The notes beneath the pieces are model-generated. The model did not search any database and was not told where the DNA came from. It saw only the letters and a program-made list of their open reading frames with translations. Both the position numbers and the translations under genes were made by a program. Positions 17,635-27,334 of a DNA stretch of 64,000 nucleotides are shown here, piece after piece. The stretch's first letter is position 1. Each line of letters begins with the position of its first letter. Location of the stretch: assembly GCA_016286205.1 (NCBI GenBank), contig JAEESF010000008.1, positions 40,794 to 104,793 on the forward strand, read 5' to 3'. The stretch comes from Colicola sp016286205. Its GTDB lineage: Bacteria; Bacteroidota; Bacteroidia; Bacteroidales; Paludibacteraceae.

Positions 17635-18212
17635 TCGGCAATAACACATTAGTCTCATTGGATGTCCTTGAAAAGGAATTCTGCTGCGATTTGCAGACTT
17701 GCCGTGGTTGTTGCTGCATAGAAGGGGATGCGGGAGCTCCTTTGACCGATGAAGAGGAACAGAAAATAAAGGAAATACTGCCGATTCTGTTACCGGATAT
17801 GACTCCGGAGGCAAAGAAAGTAGTAGCAGAGCAAGGAATAGCATACAATGATCCTTCGGGAGAGCGCGTCACTAGTATTGTCAATGACAAAGATTGCGTC
17901 TTTGCGCGAACTGACCATAACGGATGGTGCTACTGTTTGATCGAAAAAGCCTATAATGCGGGTAAGATTGACTTTAAGAAGCCGATATCGTGTCATCTGT
18001 ATCCGGTGCGATTGACTAAAGTAGGCGAATATGTAGGAGTAGAATACCATCGTTGGGATATTTGCCATTGTGCTAGAGTATTAGGCAAAAAGGCTCATAC
18101 ACCATTGTATCAATTTCTGCGAGAACCGTTGATTAGACGCTTCGGCGAGGATTGGTATAACGAATTGGAATTGACTGCACAAGAGTGGAAAAAACAATGC
18201 GAGCAGAAATAA
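17625..18212 (+). CDS. DUF3109 cysteine-rich protein (YkgJ-like)
   Basis: A 195-residue cytoplasmic protein with Cys clusters CCDLQTCRGCCCIEGD, DCVF, WCYC, SCHLYP and CHCA, a layout typical of DUF3109 and related predicted metal- or Fe-S-binding proteins. Function is unknown. The ATG at 17625 is chosen because upstream in-frame sequence only shadows mntP. It overlaps mntP and cinA at its ends, so all three are probably translated together. Confidence 0.82.
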   Translation: MFIIGNNTLVSLDVLEKEFCCDLQTCRGCCCIEGDAGAPLTDEEEQKIKEILPILLPDMTPEAKKVVAEQGIAYNDPSGERVTSIVNDKDCVFARTDHNGWCYCLIEKAYNAGKIDFKKPISCHLYPVRLTKVGEYVGVEYHRWDICHCARVLGKKAHTPLYQFLREPLIRRFGEDWYNELELTAQEWKKQCEQK

Positions 18213-19429
18213 TTACCATAGGAGACGAATTGTTGATTGGCCAAGTAGTGGATACTAATTCCGCATGGATGGCCGAACGATTGAACGAAATAGGTATAGA
18301 ACTATACCAGATTACTTCCGTGCATGATACGCGTGAGCACATAGTCGCGGCATTAGACGAAGCATTTAGCCGCGCTGATTTGGTGCTTACAACAGGAGGC
18401 TTAGGCCCTACCAACGATGATATTACCAAACATGTGCTTTGCGAGTATTTTGGGACACGCCTTGTAAAAAATGCACATGTACGCGCACATATTGAGCAAC
18501 TCTATAGTAGTAGGCCCGATGTACTTAATCGTCTTACGGCAACCCAGTGGTTGGTACCCGAGAACGCAGAGATATTGGAAAACAGGGTAGGAAGTGCACC
18601 ATTGATGGTGTTCCATCATGGGAAACAACTGCTAGCATCCATGCCTGGCGTTCCGTATGAGATGAAGATAGCAATGGAGGAACAGATACTTCCATACATT
18701 GGACGTACAACTGCAAGTATTATTCATAAAACACTACAGGTGTGCGGAATATCGGAATCTGCATTGGCTATACTATTGGAGGATTTTGAGCGAGAAATGC
18801 CATCTTCTGTCCATCTGGCCTATTTGCCAAAAGATGGTATTATTCGGTTGCGTTTGTCCTCATATGGTGAGACTACTGAAACCACAATGCAGAGTCTGTT
18901 CGAGCGGTTGAAAGTGCTAGTGCGCGATTATATGATTGCAGATTGCGATGCCCCACTAGAGGTTTTAGTCGGCGAAAAACTCAAACAACTAGGCCGAACA
19001 ATTTCTACAGCGGAGTCTTGTACAGGAGGTAAACTGGCTGCATTACTCAATAAACATGCGGGTAGTTCTGCATTCTATCTTGGGTCGATTGTTAGTTATG
19101 ACAATAGCGTGAAAACGAAAATATTGGGAGTTCCTGAATTTATTATAAAACAGCAAGGTGTAGTGAGCGAAGAAGTAGTTAGATGGATGGCAGAAACTAT
19201 TCGCAGACAAATTGGCGCTGATTATGGAATCGCGACAAGTGGTATTGCAGGGCCTTCCGGAGGCACAAAAGAGAAGCCTGTTGGTACAGTTTGGATTGCA
19301 TGGTCTACACCGAATGAGACCATAGCAGAATGTTTCCATCTGGGTAAACTACGTGAACAAGTAACTGATCGAGCATGCCAGAAAGCGTTAGTGGGTATGC
19401 TACATATTTTGAATAAAGAGAACGTATAA
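18197..19429 (+). CDS. cinA: CinA family: MoCF-like domain plus NMN amidase
   Basis: Two-domain protein of NAD salvage and repair. The N-terminal COG1058 half (MRAEIITIGDELLIGQVVDT; TTGGLGPTNDD) resembles ADP-ribose pyrophosphatase/molybdopterin-binding folds. The C-terminal half (from about residue 255, ISTAESCTGGKLAALL, then GIAGPSGGTKEKPVGTVWI) is the nicotinamide-mononucleotide amidase. The ATG at 18197 matches the family start; the upstream in-frame codons lie in the previous gene. Length of 410 residues is normal. The overlap of 16 bases with DUF3109 supports operon expression. Confidence 0.93.
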   Translation: MRAEIITIGDELLIGQVVDTNSAWMAERLNEIGIELYQITSVHDTREHIVAALDEAFSRADLVLTTGGLGPTNDDITKHVLCEYFGTRLVKNAHVRAHIEQLYSSRPDVLNRLTATQWLVPENAEILENRVGSAPLMVFHHGKQLLASMPGVPYEMKIAMEEQILPYIGRTTASIIHKTLQVCGISESALAILLEDFEREMPSSVHLAYLPKDGIIRLRLSSYGETTETTMQSLFERLKVLVRDYMIADCDAPLEVLVGEKLKQLGRTISTAESCTGGKLAALLNKHAGSSAFYLGSIVSYDNSVKTKILGVPEFIIKQQGVVSEEVVRWMAETIRRQIGADYGIATSGIAGPSGGTKEKPVGTVWIAWSTPNETIAECFHLGKLREQVTDRACQKALVGMLHILNKENV

Positions 19430-19432
19430 TAT

Positions 19433-22288
19433 ATGAACACCATTGAACAATTCCTATTCAACCCATCCATCACACAGTCACTTCTGTGGCTGACGATAGT
19501 GATGACGATTGGTCTTTGGTTGGGCGAGAAAGCGAAGATTCGTCAGTTCTCGCTTGGCGTGACATGGGTATTGTTTGTCGGCATAGCCCTAGCTTCTTTT
19601 GGAGTTCGTATAGATCACGATGTGGCACAATTTGCAAAGGATTTTGGTTTAATCCTGTTTGTCTATTCTATTGGTTTGCAAGTTGGTCCATCGTTTTCTC
19701 CGTTTAAGAAGGGTGGTTTGCAACTAAATATGCTAGCTGCTGCAGTGGTACTGCTAGGATGCGTATGTGCCATTTGTTTGCATTACATCACCAGAATAGA
19801 GATGTCAACTATGGCAGGCGTAATGTCCGGTGCAACCACTTCAACTCCTTCTTTGGCATCGGTCCAGCAAGCGTATTTTGATCTAACGGGACAAAATAAT
19901 CCTAACATTGCTACTGGTTATGCCGTTGCCTATCCACTTGGTATAGTGGGAGTTATATTAGCTCTAGAACTGATTAGACGCATGTTCAAGGTTCAGTTGC
20001 CAGAAGAAGAGAAAAGGCTTCGTATTGAGGCTTCTTCTGAGGCAGAAGAACCGATTTGTGTGGATGTGACAATCAATAATCCACAATTGGAAGAGATGAC
20101 TCTCAAAGAATTGCTGCGTATTTGTCCCGTCAAGGAAATGGTTGTCAGTCGCGTTATTCGTCCTGATGGTTCTGATGAATTGGTTAGTGACCAAACTACG
20201 TTCCGCAATGGTGATACACTGCGTATCTTGACAGATAAGAATCACACGGATGCTTTGCGCCTGTTAGGACAACTAAAAAACTATAATCTGCGCGCACAAA
20301 ACGAGAAGTCAGATCACCTGATTTCTAGACGAATAGCAGTAACTAAGCCCGAATGTAACGGCAAACGAATTCGTTCGTTCAATCTGCGGCAACAATATCA
20401 TGCTACTATTACGCGTGTGAGTCGTGCGGGAATTGACCTATTGGCTACGCCTGATATGATATTGCAACTAGGTGACCGACTGATGGTGGTTGGCGATAAA
20501 GATGACGTACAACGCGTAGCAGATACTTTTGGAAATGAGTTGAAACGTCTGGATGTACCACATTTGTTGCCTGTGTTCTTTGGCATTGTTCTGGGTATTT
20601 GTGTGGGCTTACTGCCAATTCCATTGCCAGGTGTTGGCCATACGTTCAAGTTAGGTTTGGTGGGTGGCTCGTTAATCGTGGCATTGTTGATTGGTCATTA
20701 CGGACCATACTACAATATGGTCACATTCTCGACTACCTCGGCCAATATGATGCTTCGCCAAGTTGGTCTAACGCTTTTCTTGGCTGCATTAGGATTGAGT
20801 GTGGGCGAAGATTTTGTGCCAACGGTGGTTAATGGTGGTTATCTTTGGATTGGATACGGATTTATTATGACAATAGTTCCTCTCATATTGGTTGGTTTGA
20901 TCGCATATAAGTGGTTGCACCTCAATTATTTCAAAGTAATAGGTTTATTGATTGGTTCTATGACTTCTGCAATGACATTACCATACGCTCAGTCGCTTTC
21001 TAACGAAAATAACCAAGCTGCTGTGTGTTACGCAACCGTTTACCCGTTCACCACGTTCCTGCGTGTGATGGCGGGACAATTGTTAGTGTTGTTTTTCTGT
21101 AGTTTTACTACACCGGATACTATCCGTCCGCAAATATTACCCAACACCATCAATACACCTATCGGCGAAGAATATGGTCCTACACTGACGATAGACGACA
21201 ATACGCTTTATTTCGTTGGCCTCCATCGGTGGGAAACGAACATGACTGAGGATATCTTTGTTTCACATCGTGATCGTCGCACAGGCGAGTGGAGTAGCGC
21301 ACAAATGGTGCCCGGACTGAGTAATCCGTATCGCAACGAGGCTCCGACATCCATCAGTGGCGATGGACGAACAATGTTATTGTTTGTTGAAGGACGTATG
21401 TGCTTTAGCCAGAAAACGGCTTACGGGTGGTCCGAACCTCGTCCTCTGCCATCGTATCTACAGTTAGGAAATTGGCAAGCGGATGGAATGATTACCGCAG
21501 ATGGAAAAGCTTTGCTTTTCGCTGCTAATTACAGGGCAGAAGGAGAGGAGAAACCTAGTTTGAATATTTTTGTCAGCGAACGAGACGAACAAGGTAGTTG
21601 GGGAAAGCCCTATTCGATAGGCTCAGTAATCAATACTCCGGGTATGGAACGCTCGCCGTTCTTGCATCCGGATATGAAAACGCTCTATTTCTCTTCTAAC
21701 AGAGAAGGAACCTTGGGCGATTTGGATGTATGGGTTAGTCGCCGATTGAGCGATACTTGTTGGAACTGTTGGTCTAAACCGGAGAATCTGGGGCCACGCA
21801 TTAATACGACAGGTCGTGACTGTTGGTACAAGGTTTCTACGGATGGTACGACCGCCTATTTCGCTCGTAAGAACGGCAAGCGGCAAGATATCTATTACGT
21901 TCCACTACCGGAGGATAAACGACCGGAAACGATTACTGTGCTGAAAGCTAACGAAGCCGTGGCTATCAATCATCTGCTATTCGAGACCGGTAGTGCTGTG
22001 ATAATGTCTTCTTCGTTGCCAGAATTGAAACGTATTGCTGTTTTTGTCGCTACGTACGGTTACAAAGTGCGTCTGGCCGGTCATACCGACAATATTGGAA
22101 AGGCTGAAGATAATATGCAGTTGTCGCGTGATCGCGCAGAATCAGTTCGTCAGAAACTGATAGAATATGGTTGTAATCCTCAGGATATCAGTGCAAACGG
22201 CTATGGTGACACAAAACCAGTCGCTGCTAATAATACAGAAGAAGAGCGTCAACAGAATCGCCGTGTGGAAATCACATTAATACCTTAA
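19433..22288 (+). CDS. Fusion: AspT/YidE-type transporter + PD40 propeller + OmpA domain
   Basis: One uninterrupted 951-residue frame. Residues 1-190 hold about five membrane helices (IGLWLGEKAKIRQFSLGV; SGATTSTPSLASVQQAY). Residues 200-370 hold two TrkA_C-like domains, and 375-555 more helices ending at LLVLFFCS. This is a complete AspT/YidE-type transporter, a family of about 560 residues. It continues into PD40 propeller repeats (560-830; TLYFSSNREGTLGDLDVWVS) and an OmpA domain (845-951; HTDNIGKAEDNMQLSRDRAE). The OmpA domain keeps the Asp and Arg expected to bind peptidoglycan. Because AspT C-termini face the periplasm, the fusion could tether the transporter to the wall. The substrate is unknown. 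A merged stop codon or assembly error is the alternative. Confidence 0.85.
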   Translation: MNTIEQFLFNPSITQSLLWLTIVMTIGLWLGEKAKIRQFSLGVTWVLFVGIALASFGVRIDHDVAQFAKDFGLILFVYSIGLQVGPSFSPFKKGGLQLNMLAAAVVLLGCVCAICLHYITRIEMSTMAGVMSGATTSTPSLASVQQAYFDLTGQNNPNIATGYAVAYPLGIVGVILALELIRRMFKVQLPEEEKRLRIEASSEAEEPICVDVTINNPQLEEMTLKELLRICPVKEMVVSRVIRPDGSDELVSDQTTFRNGDTLRILTDKNHTDALRLLGQLKNYNLRAQNEKSDHLISRRIAVTKPECNGKRIRSFNLRQQYHATITRVSRAGIDLLATPDMILQLGDRLMVVGDKDDVQRVADTFGNELKRLDVPHLLPVFFGIVLGICVGLLPIPLPGVGHTFKLGLVGGSLIVALLIGHYGPYYNMVTFSTTSANMMLRQVGLTLFLAALGLSVGEDFVPTVVNGGYLWIGYGFIMTIVPLILVGLIAYKWLHLNYFKVIGLLIGSMTSAMTLPYAQSLSNENNQAAVCYATVYPFTTFLRVMAGQLLVLFFCSFTTPDTIRPQILPNTINTPIGEEYGPTLTIDDNTLYFVGLHRWETNMTEDIFVSHRDRRTGEWSSAQMVPGLSNPYRNEAPTSISGDGRTMLLFVEGRMCFSQKTAYGWSEPRPLPSYLQLGNWQADGMITADGKALLFAANYRAEGEEKPSLNIFVSERDEQGSWGKPYSIGSVINTPGMERSPFLHPDMKTLYFSSNREGTLGDLDVWVSRRLSDTCWNCWSKPENLGPRINTTGRDCWYKVSTDGTTAYFARKNGKRQDIYYVPLPEDKRPETITVLKANEAVAINHLLFETGSAVIMSSSLPELKRIAVFVATYGYKVRLAGHTDNIGKAEDNMQLSRDRAESVRQKLIEYGCNPQDISANGYGDTKPVAANNTEEERQQNRRVEITLIP

Positions 22289-22293
22289 AATCT

Positions 22294-23874
22294 ATGACAA
22301 TTATTAGAAAAATCGCTATTGTTCTGGCTTTGTTGCCATTGTCGCTATTAGCACAAGAGCGAATCATGGTAATCTCTGATCCGCATGTATTAGCTTCTTC
22401 GCTAATGGACACTGCCAGTCAGTCGTTCAAAGATATGATTCATGACCAACGCAAGATGTTGGATTTAAGTGAGCCCGCGTTTATGGCACTAATAGATACA
22501 GCTTTGCTGTATAAACCGGATTTGGTGCTTATTCCTGGCGATATGACCAAAGATAGTGAAGTGGCGAGTCATACCATTGTGGTTGCTCAATTGCAACGAT
22601 TGAGAGACGCGGGAATTCCTACGCTTTTAGTACCAGGAAATCATGATATAGGAGGTAAGGCTTATGCCTATTTAGATACTGAAAAAACGCCTGCGCAGAG
22701 TTTAGCGGATGCTGATTTCGAAAACACCTATAGTGTTGTATATCAGAATATTACGGAGAAAGACCCGAATTCGCATAGTTTTGTGGCCGAACCATTGGAT
22801 GGTATTACTATTTTGGGAATTGATGGCGCGCATAGCACGGCTTCTACCAGTTCTTTGTCGGAAGAGACACTAAATTGGTTGTTGCAGAAGGCTGATGAAG
22901 CCGTGGAGAACCAGAAAATGGTAATTGCTATGTGTCACTGGCAACTGTTGGAACATGTGGATCAGCAAAGTATGGTGATGAGTTCTTGCCGCTTGGAAAA
23001 TGCAGATGCTATACGTGATAATTTGATGGCACATGGAGTGCGCCTGGTATTGACAGGGCATTTCCATGTAAATGGCATAACCACTTATCGTGACACTACC
23101 GGAACAATTCCGGATAGTATAGTGGAAATTTCAACCGGTTCGCCCATTACATATCCTTGTCCTTATCGTTGGTTGACAATCGATCAAGGAAGAAGTGTTG
23201 TGGATGTAGAAACGGACATTATTCGTTCTTTGCCCGGTTATCCGGATTTGGAGACTTATAGTCGCGAATGGATGCGTGAACATGCAGCTAATATGGTCCC
23301 GCAGATGACGTTGAAGGCATTTGCGGCTGTGGAAAATGCGTTAGACGCTTATGCGGACGATCCAGATATGGGTTTGATTGTTTCCGCTTTGAAGCCGTGT
23401 ATTCCTGAGACGGATTCCGCTAAGATAGATCTGGTTCAGCGCCATTTAGGTCCAACTATAGTTGCTCTGTCCTTGCTGAAAAGTGAGGCAAATGAGCAAG
23501 AACATCCGGAAGCAGAGCAATTGGCGCAAGATCTGTATGCGGGAATGGAATCGATGTTAAATGAAATGTTCGAGGCCAATCCATATTTGGCGTTTTTCCC
23601 AGAGGTTACTGGACTATTGATCACTGCGGCTAAGACGATGGCGCAAGAACCGGTACAATCGCTAGTGGAAGATAAAACAAACTGGAGTAGCGAGCGCTAT
23701 GATAATGTGACGGACGATTTGCATCCGAGATTGACGCTATATGTTCCTCATTGGCACGAAGCGCTAGAAGATGTAAAAGAGGCAGTCAAAAGCGGGAAAA
23801 TAGTACGCGATGGGCAATTGCTGATCAATCGTGGTGGACAGACATATAATGCACTGGGCGCAGAAATTAGATAG
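22294..23874 (+). CDS. Secreted calcineurin-like metallophosphoesterase
   Basis: Predicted extracytoplasmic phosphoesterase; substrate unknown. After the signal peptide (ending LSLLAQ) the five metallophosphatase motifs are visible: ISDPHV, PGDMTKD, VPGNHD, MCHWQ and TGHFHVN. A helical region of about 200 residues follows. The last residues (K..RDGQLLI...TYNALGAEIR) form the same tag seen on the BtuH-like and BspA-like proteins, suggesting type IX secretion and surface attachment. It starts five bases after the fusion gene and ends the gyrA run; a terminator follows at 23962. Confidence 0.85.
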   Translation: MTIIRKIAIVLALLPLSLLAQERIMVISDPHVLASSLMDTASQSFKDMIHDQRKMLDLSEPAFMALIDTALLYKPDLVLIPGDMTKDSEVASHTIVVAQLQRLRDAGIPTLLVPGNHDIGGKAYAYLDTEKTPAQSLADADFENTYSVVYQNITEKDPNSHSFVAEPLDGITILGIDGAHSTASTSSLSEETLNWLLQKADEAVENQKMVIAMCHWQLLEHVDQQSMVMSSCRLENADAIRDNLMAHGVRLVLTGHFHVNGITTYRDTTGTIPDSIVEISTGSPITYPCPYRWLTIDQGRSVVDVETDIIRSLPGYPDLETYSREWMREHAANMVPQMTLKAFAAVENALDAYADDPDMGLIVSALKPCIPETDSAKIDLVQRHLGPTIVALSLLKSEANEQEHPEAEQLAQDLYAGMESMLNEMFEANPYLAFFPEVTGLLITAAKTMAQEPVQSLVEDKTNWSSERYDNVTDDLHPRLTLYVPHWHEALEDVKEAVKSGKIVRDGQLLINRGGQTYNALGAEIR

Positions 23875-23887
23875 TGCGCTCGTTAAT

Positions 23888-23942
23888 GTCTCGGTAAAGT
23901 CTCGTTCACTCCACGTGATTGTCTCGATAATGTCTCGGTAAT
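23888..23942 (-). repeat. 11-bp array, five units, core GTCTCG
   Basis: GTCTCG begins at 23888, 23899, 23921 and 23932; the position at 23910 carries a degenerate copy (TCCACG), so the period is 11 throughout. It is the same core as the array at 11985 in reverse orientation and nearly matches 52105-52159. It lies between the phosphoesterase stop and the terminator. Confidence 0.85.
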
Positions 23943-23961
23943 AAAATAACCAAAAACAGCT

Positions 23962-24002
23962 ACAGAGCGTAGGAAAATAAAGGCCTGCGCTCTGTTTTTT
24001 TT
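23962..24002 (+). terminator. Rho-independent terminator of the gyrA run
   Basis: ACAGAGCG-T-AGG pairs with CCTGCGCTCTGT across a short AT-rich loop, followed by eight T residues. A strong intrinsic terminator between the phosphoesterase and the ATPase operon. Confidence 0.88.
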
Positions 24003-24042
24003 ATGCACGTTTTATTTTGATGAAAAAAATAAGGGAGAAAAT

Positions 24043-24073
24043 TTGCATAATTGAAAAAAAAGTAGTACTTTTG
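24043..24073 (+). promoter_or_regulatory. Promoter of the V-type ATPase operon
   Basis: TTG at 24043-24045 (in ATTTGCATAA), 20 bases, TACTTTTG at 24066-24073, about 70 bases upstream of atpE. Confidence 0.78.
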
Positions 24074-24141
24074 CAGCAAATTTGGGTAAGTCTGTTTGAA
24101 TATTCTTTTAACAAGGTTAAAAAATCTAAAAAATATATACA

Positions 24142-24726
24142 ATGAATCTTTCTGAATTAACAGAGAAAATCTACGCAGAAGGCGTTGAAAAAGGTAATGC
24201 TGAAGCAAAGCAAATCATTGAGAATGCTAATGCTAAGGCTACTGACATTATTGCGCAGGCAGAGAAGAAAGCCGCAGGACTAGTGGCTCAGGCAGAGACA
24301 AAGGCTGCAGACTTGGACAAGAAAACACGTGCTGAACTCAAGCTCTATGCAGAGCAGAGCGTTAATGCTGTAAAAACTGAAGTGACAAACCTTCTGGCCG
24401 ATAAGATAGCAGCAGACAGTGTGAAAGCTGCCACGGCAGACGCTAAGTTTATGCAAGGCATCATCGCCAAACTAGCAGAACAAATGGCCAAAGAAGGCGA
24501 AGTAGTAATTGAGACCAAAGATGGCGAAGCACTGAAAAAATACTTTGCCGCTAATGCAAAAGGTCTGTTGGAGAAGGGCGTGAAGATCAGTGAAGTGAAA
24601 GGTATCAAAACTGAATTTACCATCCAACCCGCCAAAGGTGGTTACAAACTGGCTTTCGGTGAGGCTGAGTTTATCGCATACTTCAAGGAAATGCTTCGTC
24701 CTCAACTCGTGGAAATGCTGTTCTAA
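24142..24726 (+). CDS. atpE: V/A-type ATPase subunit E
   Basis: Peripheral-stalk subunit joining the catalytic head to the membrane motor. The first ~100 residues form a long Ala/Lys/Glu-rich helix (AEAKQIIENANAKATDIIAQ), as expected for the stalk coiled coil; a globular C-terminal part follows. First gene of the ATPase operon. DUF2764 starts one base after its stop. It is assigned by gene order and helix pattern, since subunit E diverges strongly in sequence. Confidence 0.85.
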   Translation: MNLSELTEKIYAEGVEKGNAEAKQIIENANAKATDIIAQAEKKAAGLVAQAETKAADLDKKTRAELKLYAEQSVNAVKTEVTNLLADKIAADSVKAATADAKFMQGIIAKLAEQMAKEGEVVIETKDGEALKKYFAANAKGLLEKGVKISEVKGIKTEFTIQPAKGGYKLAFGEAEFIAYFKEMLRPQLVEMLF

Positions 24727-24727
24727 G

Positions 24728-25354
24728 ATGACGTACGAATATCTATTAGCAGGCTTGCCGGAACTGAAACCCGGATCAGATTCTCCTATATCGTTGGAGA
24801 AGCTGCTTGAGTTGTTGGACGAGCAATTGACAGCTAATGACAAACAACTTCTGGCCTTGCTGCAAGAGCATTGCGAGGACAATGAGCAGGCGGCAGAACT
24901 GTACGAACGTGGCTTGCAGAGCAAGAATAAGTTCGTTCGTGATTGGTTTGCGTTCAATCAGGACATGAACAATATCCTCGTTGCGTCTATTTGCCGTAAG
25001 CACGGTTTTGATGTGAAGAAGCAGATAGTAGGCGAAAGCGAAGTGGCAGAGACTCTCCGCACACATGCATCTCAGAAGGATTTTGGCTTGAACGAAGTGA
25101 TGGGCGACTACCAAGCGTTTTTGGCATTGGCTCAGATAGATGACCTGTTGACACGCGAGAAATCGATGGACGCGCTGCGTTTTGAGTGGCTCAACGACAG
25201 GACACAGTTCGATTTCTTCTCGACAGAGCAAGTATTGTCGTACTATCTGCAGGCAGAAATGCTGCACCGCTGGTCGATTCTGACCATCGAAGAAGGCGAA
25301 AAAGTATTCCGCGAGTTGGTCGCAGATATGAAAAAAGGCGTAAAATTAGATTAA
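24728..25354 (+). CDS. DUF2764 protein of the V-ATPase locus
   Basis: A 208-residue mostly helical protein starting MTYEYLLAGLPEL. DUF2764 proteins regularly occupy this slot in Bacteroidetes and spirochaete V-ATPase operons, between E and A. It may replace the missing C-type subunit, but that is inference. The ATG at 24728 is chosen because an upstream in-frame reading only shadows atpE. Confidence 0.85.
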   Translation: MTYEYLLAGLPELKPGSDSPISLEKLLELLDEQLTANDKQLLALLQEHCEDNEQAAELYERGLQSKNKFVRDWFAFNQDMNNILVASICRKHGFDVKKQIVGESEVAETLRTHASQKDFGLNEVMGDYQAFLALAQIDDLLTREKSMDALRFEWLNDRTQFDFFSTEQVLSYYLQAEMLHRWSILTIEEGEKVFRELVADMKKGVKLD

Positions 25355-25358
25355 ATAT

Positions 25359-27113
25359 ATGACACAAGGAAAAGTAAAAGGTATTATCGCTAACCTGGTT
25401 ACCGTAGCCGTTGATGGTCCGGTTGCACAGAATGAGATTTGCTATATCTCGATTGGCGATACCAAATTGATGGCGGAGGTCATCAAAGTGATTGGCGAAA
25501 ACGTCTATGCACAGGTGTTTGAGTCAACGCGTGGCTTGAAAGTAGGCAACGCGGTTGAGTTCACCGGTCATATGCTGGAAGTGACGCTTGGTCCCGGTTT
25601 GCTGAGTCGTAACTACGATGGATTGCAGAATGACCTGGACAAGCTGACAGGCGTTTTCCTGAAACGTGGCGAGTATAACTTCCCGTTGGATCAAGAGAAA
25701 AAATGGGAATTCAAACCTCTGGCTAAAGTGGGTGATAAGGTAGAAGCCGCATCTTGGTTGGGCGAAGTGGATGAGAACCATCAGCCGCACAAGATTATGG
25801 TTCCTTTCGTTTTTGAAGGTTCCTATACCGTCAAATCGATTGTCAAGGCCGGACAATACACCATTAATGAGGTGATTGCTGTGTTGACAGACGCAGACGG
25901 CAATGACCGTGAAGTGACGATGGTGCAGAAATGGCCGGTAAAGAAAGCCATTTTGGCTTACCGCGAGAAACCACGTCCATTCAAATTGTTGGAAACAGGT
26001 GTGCGTACTATCGATACGGCTAATCCGCTGTGCGAAGGTGGTACGGGCTTTATTCCAGGGCCATTCGGAACAGGAAAGACTGTGCTTCAACATGCCATCT
26101 CTAAGCAGGCAGAAGCAGATATAGTGATTATTGCTGCTTGTGGAGAGCGTGCTAATGAGGTAGTGGAAACCTTTACCGAGTTCCCCGAACTGGACGACCC
26201 GCATACAGGTCGCAAACTGATGGAGCGTACGATTATTATTGCCAATACCTCCAATATGCCTGTTGCTAGCCGTGAGGCTTCGGTTTACACATCAATGACC
26301 ATCGCAGAGTATTATCGCTCGATGGGACTACGTGTGTTGCTGATGGCCGACTCTACGAGTCGTTGGGCTCAAGCCCTTCGTGAGATGTCCAACCGTTTGG
26401 AAGAATTGCCTGGTCAGGACGCATTCCCAATGGACCTTTCGGCTATTATCGGTGCGTTCTATGCCCGTGCAGGTTATGTGTATTTGAACAATGGAGCAAC
26501 AGGTTCTGTTACTTTCCTTGGTACTGTATCGCCTGCCGGTGGTAACCTGAAGGAACCTGTGACCGAAGGAACCAAGAAAGTGGCACGTTGTTTCTATGCG
26601 TTGGAGCAGGCTCGTGCTGACCGTAAGCGTTACCCGGCCGTCAATCCGATTGATTCGTACTCGAAGTATGTGGATTATCCTGAGTTTGAGGAATATATCT
26701 CGCAACTGATTGATAAAGAGTGGCTTCCGATGGTTAACGATATGAAGACCTATCTGCAACGTGGTAAGGAAATTCAAGAACAAATCAATATTCTTGGTGA
26801 TGACGGTGTACCAGTTGATTATCACGAGGAGTTCTGGAAATCAGAAGTTATCGACTTCGTTATTCTTCAGCAAGATGCGTTCGACAAGATTGACGCAGTA
26901 TGTCCGTTGGAACGCCAACAATACATGCTTCGCCTGGTAATGGATATTTGCCGTCATGATTACGATTTCGATAATTTCCTTGATGTAATCGACTACTTCA
27001 AACTAGTCATCAACTATTGCAAGCAGATGAACTATTGTGAGTTCCACTCGCCTGAGTTCGAGGATTATCGCAAGAAACTGGATGAACTGTTGAAAGGAAA
27101 ACAAATAGCATGA
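25359..27113 (+). CDS. atpA: V/A-type ATPase catalytic subunit A
   Basis: Catalytic nucleotide-binding subunit of the A3B3 head. The P-loop GPFGTGKT, the catalytic region ACGERANEVVETF, the V-type-specific insertion after the first 100 residues, and ADSTSRWAQALREMS are present. Length of 584 residues is typical. The stop overlaps the start of the small lipoprotein gene (ATGA), which separates it from atpB. Confidence 0.97.
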   Translation: MTQGKVKGIIANLVTVAVDGPVAQNEICYISIGDTKLMAEVIKVIGENVYAQVFESTRGLKVGNAVEFTGHMLEVTLGPGLLSRNYDGLQNDLDKLTGVFLKRGEYNFPLDQEKKWEFKPLAKVGDKVEAASWLGEVDENHQPHKIMVPFVFEGSYTVKSIVKAGQYTINEVIAVLTDADGNDREVTMVQKWPVKKAILAYREKPRPFKLLETGVRTIDTANPLCEGGTGFIPGPFGTGKTVLQHAISKQAEADIVIIAACGERANEVVETFTEFPELDDPHTGRKLMERTIIIANTSNMPVASREASVYTSMTIAEYYRSMGLRVLLMADSTSRWAQALREMSNRLEELPGQDAFPMDLSAIIGAFYARAGYVYLNNGATGSVTFLGTVSPAGGNLKEPVTEGTKKVARCFYALEQARADRKRYPAVNPIDSYSKYVDYPEFEEYISQLIDKEWLPMVNDMKTYLQRGKEIQEQINILGDDGVPVDYHEEFWKSEVIDFVILQQDAFDKIDAVCPLERQQYMLRLVMDICRHDYDFDNFLDVIDYFKLVINYCKQMNYCEFHSPEFEDYRKKLDELLKGKQIA

Positions 27114-27313
27114 AAGCTAAAGTTCTGACCAAAGTAAATATGCTGATTGGCTTGCTGCTAGGCCTTCTAGGCTTCAGTAGTTGTGAACGCGGTCAAGTGG
27201 TTGTGGAATACGGCAGTCCGTTCGTGGATACGACTGTGCATGTGATGTACGGCGTTGAAATGTATGGTGTTTATCCGGTGGACATGGACCAACCAGACGA
27301 GAACAATGAATAA
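27110..27313 (+). CDS. Small lipoprotein inserted in the ATPase operon
   Basis: A 67-residue predicted lipoprotein: N-terminal KAKVLTKVNMLIGLLLGLLG, lipobox FSSC at about residue 25, then a short acidic tail with the spaced motifs EYGSP, MYGVEMYGV and YPVDMDQ. The start (KVNMLIG...GFSSC followed by YG-x-P) resembles the lipoprotein partners of Bacteroidetes radical-SAM/lipoprotein systems, but no radical SAM gene is in the window and the usual downstream domain is missing. It overlaps atpA by four bases, so translation is coupled. Function unknown. Confidence 0.65.
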   Translation: MKAKVLTKVNMLIGLLLGLLGFSSCERGQVVVEYGSPFVDTTVHVMYGVEMYGVYPVDMDQPDENNE

Positions 27314-27334
27314 ACAATGCATTGACAGAAGATT

